From Amanita rubescens (taxonomy: Eukaryota > Basidiomycota > Agaricomycetes > Agaricales > Amanitaceae): a stretch of DNA of 19,880 nucleotides. The position numbers and the translations under genes are program-made. A model generated the notes under the pieces. That model saw nothing but the letters and a program-made list of their open reading frames with translations, was not told the DNA's origin and did not search any database. The stretch covers positions 1 through 19,880 of the forward strand of contig WION01000772.1 in the NCBI GenBank assembly GCA_015039365.1, in the 5' to 3' direction. Positions within the stretch are counted from its first letter, which is position 1. Each line of letters begins with the position of its first letter. This document shows, piece by piece, positions 19,568 to 19,880 of this stretch.

Positions 19568-19880
19568 ATGCCGCATACTTCTCGACTGAACATCAAAGAC
19601 ATCGTTGACCCAAGTACATACTCAGCATTTCTTTTTTTTTCTTTTTTTTCCTTGCTTTTAGGTTCAATTACTAAATCCGATGTACTACTCCAGCTTATCC
19701 TTTACTCGAGGCCAAGCGAGCTTCAATTAACGCCATCAAGCGCGCGACATATGCTTACGGTTCTACTGATGCTCATCAGGTTAGTCACAGGTCAAGAAGT
19801 TGATAGAACCGAGCTTTTGATGCAATTTCAGCTTGACGTTTATTATCCACCGTCATCCTCCGCTCAGGCTGGAGGCGACT
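19568..19880 (+). CDS. Alpha/beta hydrolase (carboxylesterase-like), N-terminal part
   Basis: Three exons seen: 19568-19613, 19694-19779 and 19832 to the window edge. Introns are 80 nt (19614-19693, holding a long T/C tract and a TACTAA branch site) and 52 nt (19780-19831). Phases fit. The start is MPHTSRLNIKDIVDP and the N-terminal helix EAKRASINAIKRATYAYGS is followed by HQLDVYYPP, the usual lead-in to the first core beta strand and the HGG oxyanion motif, which lies beyond the window with the catalytic Ser/Asp/His. Kynurenine formamidase-like or general esterase are both possible. Confidence 0.75.
   Translation, partial: MPHTSRLNIKDIVDPSTYSAFLFFSFFSLLLGSITKSDVLLQLILYSRPSELQLTPSSARHMLTVLLMLIRLVTGQEVDRTELLMQFQLDVYYPPSSSAQAGGD

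Overview
The window comes from a filamentous fungus, most probably a mushroom-forming basidiomycete (Agaricomycetes). Genes are cut by many short introns, mostly 46-60 nt, with GT..AG ends and CTNA-type branch sites. The gene content fits as well: an atypical G-alpha subunit, a dye-decolorizing peroxidase, an F-box protein and an APH-fold kinase. Genes lie on both strands with their own promoters, and nothing looks like an operon, phage or CRISPR. All gene models were built by hand from reading frames, splice sites and family conservation, and the exon phases were checked for consistency.

Layout, left to right. (1) 1-1504, minus: multi-pass membrane protein whose C-terminal tail probably runs off the left edge. 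(2) 1962-5701, plus: PMS1/PMS2-type MutL mismatch-repair endonuclease, nine exons, all ATPase and nuclease motifs present, but with about seven or eight frameshifts. The two genes are divergent over a 457-bp shared upstream region. (3) 5702-7075: no gene seen. (4) 7076-9132, plus: G-alpha subunit with 16 exons, P-loop split over 20- and 16-nt exons, one frameshift. (5) 9251-9321, minus: tRNA-Gly(CCC). (6) 9415-11237, plus: F-box protein, about three frameshifts. (7) 11602-14378, plus: amino-acid/GABA-type permease with 22 exons, five of them 9-20 nt long, two frame breaks. (8) 14952-16740, plus: intact dye-decolorizing peroxidase, 472 aa, eight exons, one GC-AG intron. (9) 16741-18548: no convincing gene; contains an AT-rich cluster of short repeats with a period of about 10 bp. 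(10) 18549-19418, minus: intact 289-aa APH/choline-kinase-like phosphotransferase. (11) 19568-19880+, plus: first exons of an alpha/beta hydrolase, cut by the window edge.

The genes do not form an obvious pathway. The feature that links them is an excess of small coding indels, mostly single-base losses in short runs. They are concentrated in PMS1 and the F-box gene, while the membrane-protein core, peroxidase and kinase are clean. Assembly indel error is the simplest explanation. A real alternative is that PMS1 is decaying and the lineage has lost mismatch repair, which is expected to produce this kind of run-length indel. I saw no clearly undescribed multi-gene system.
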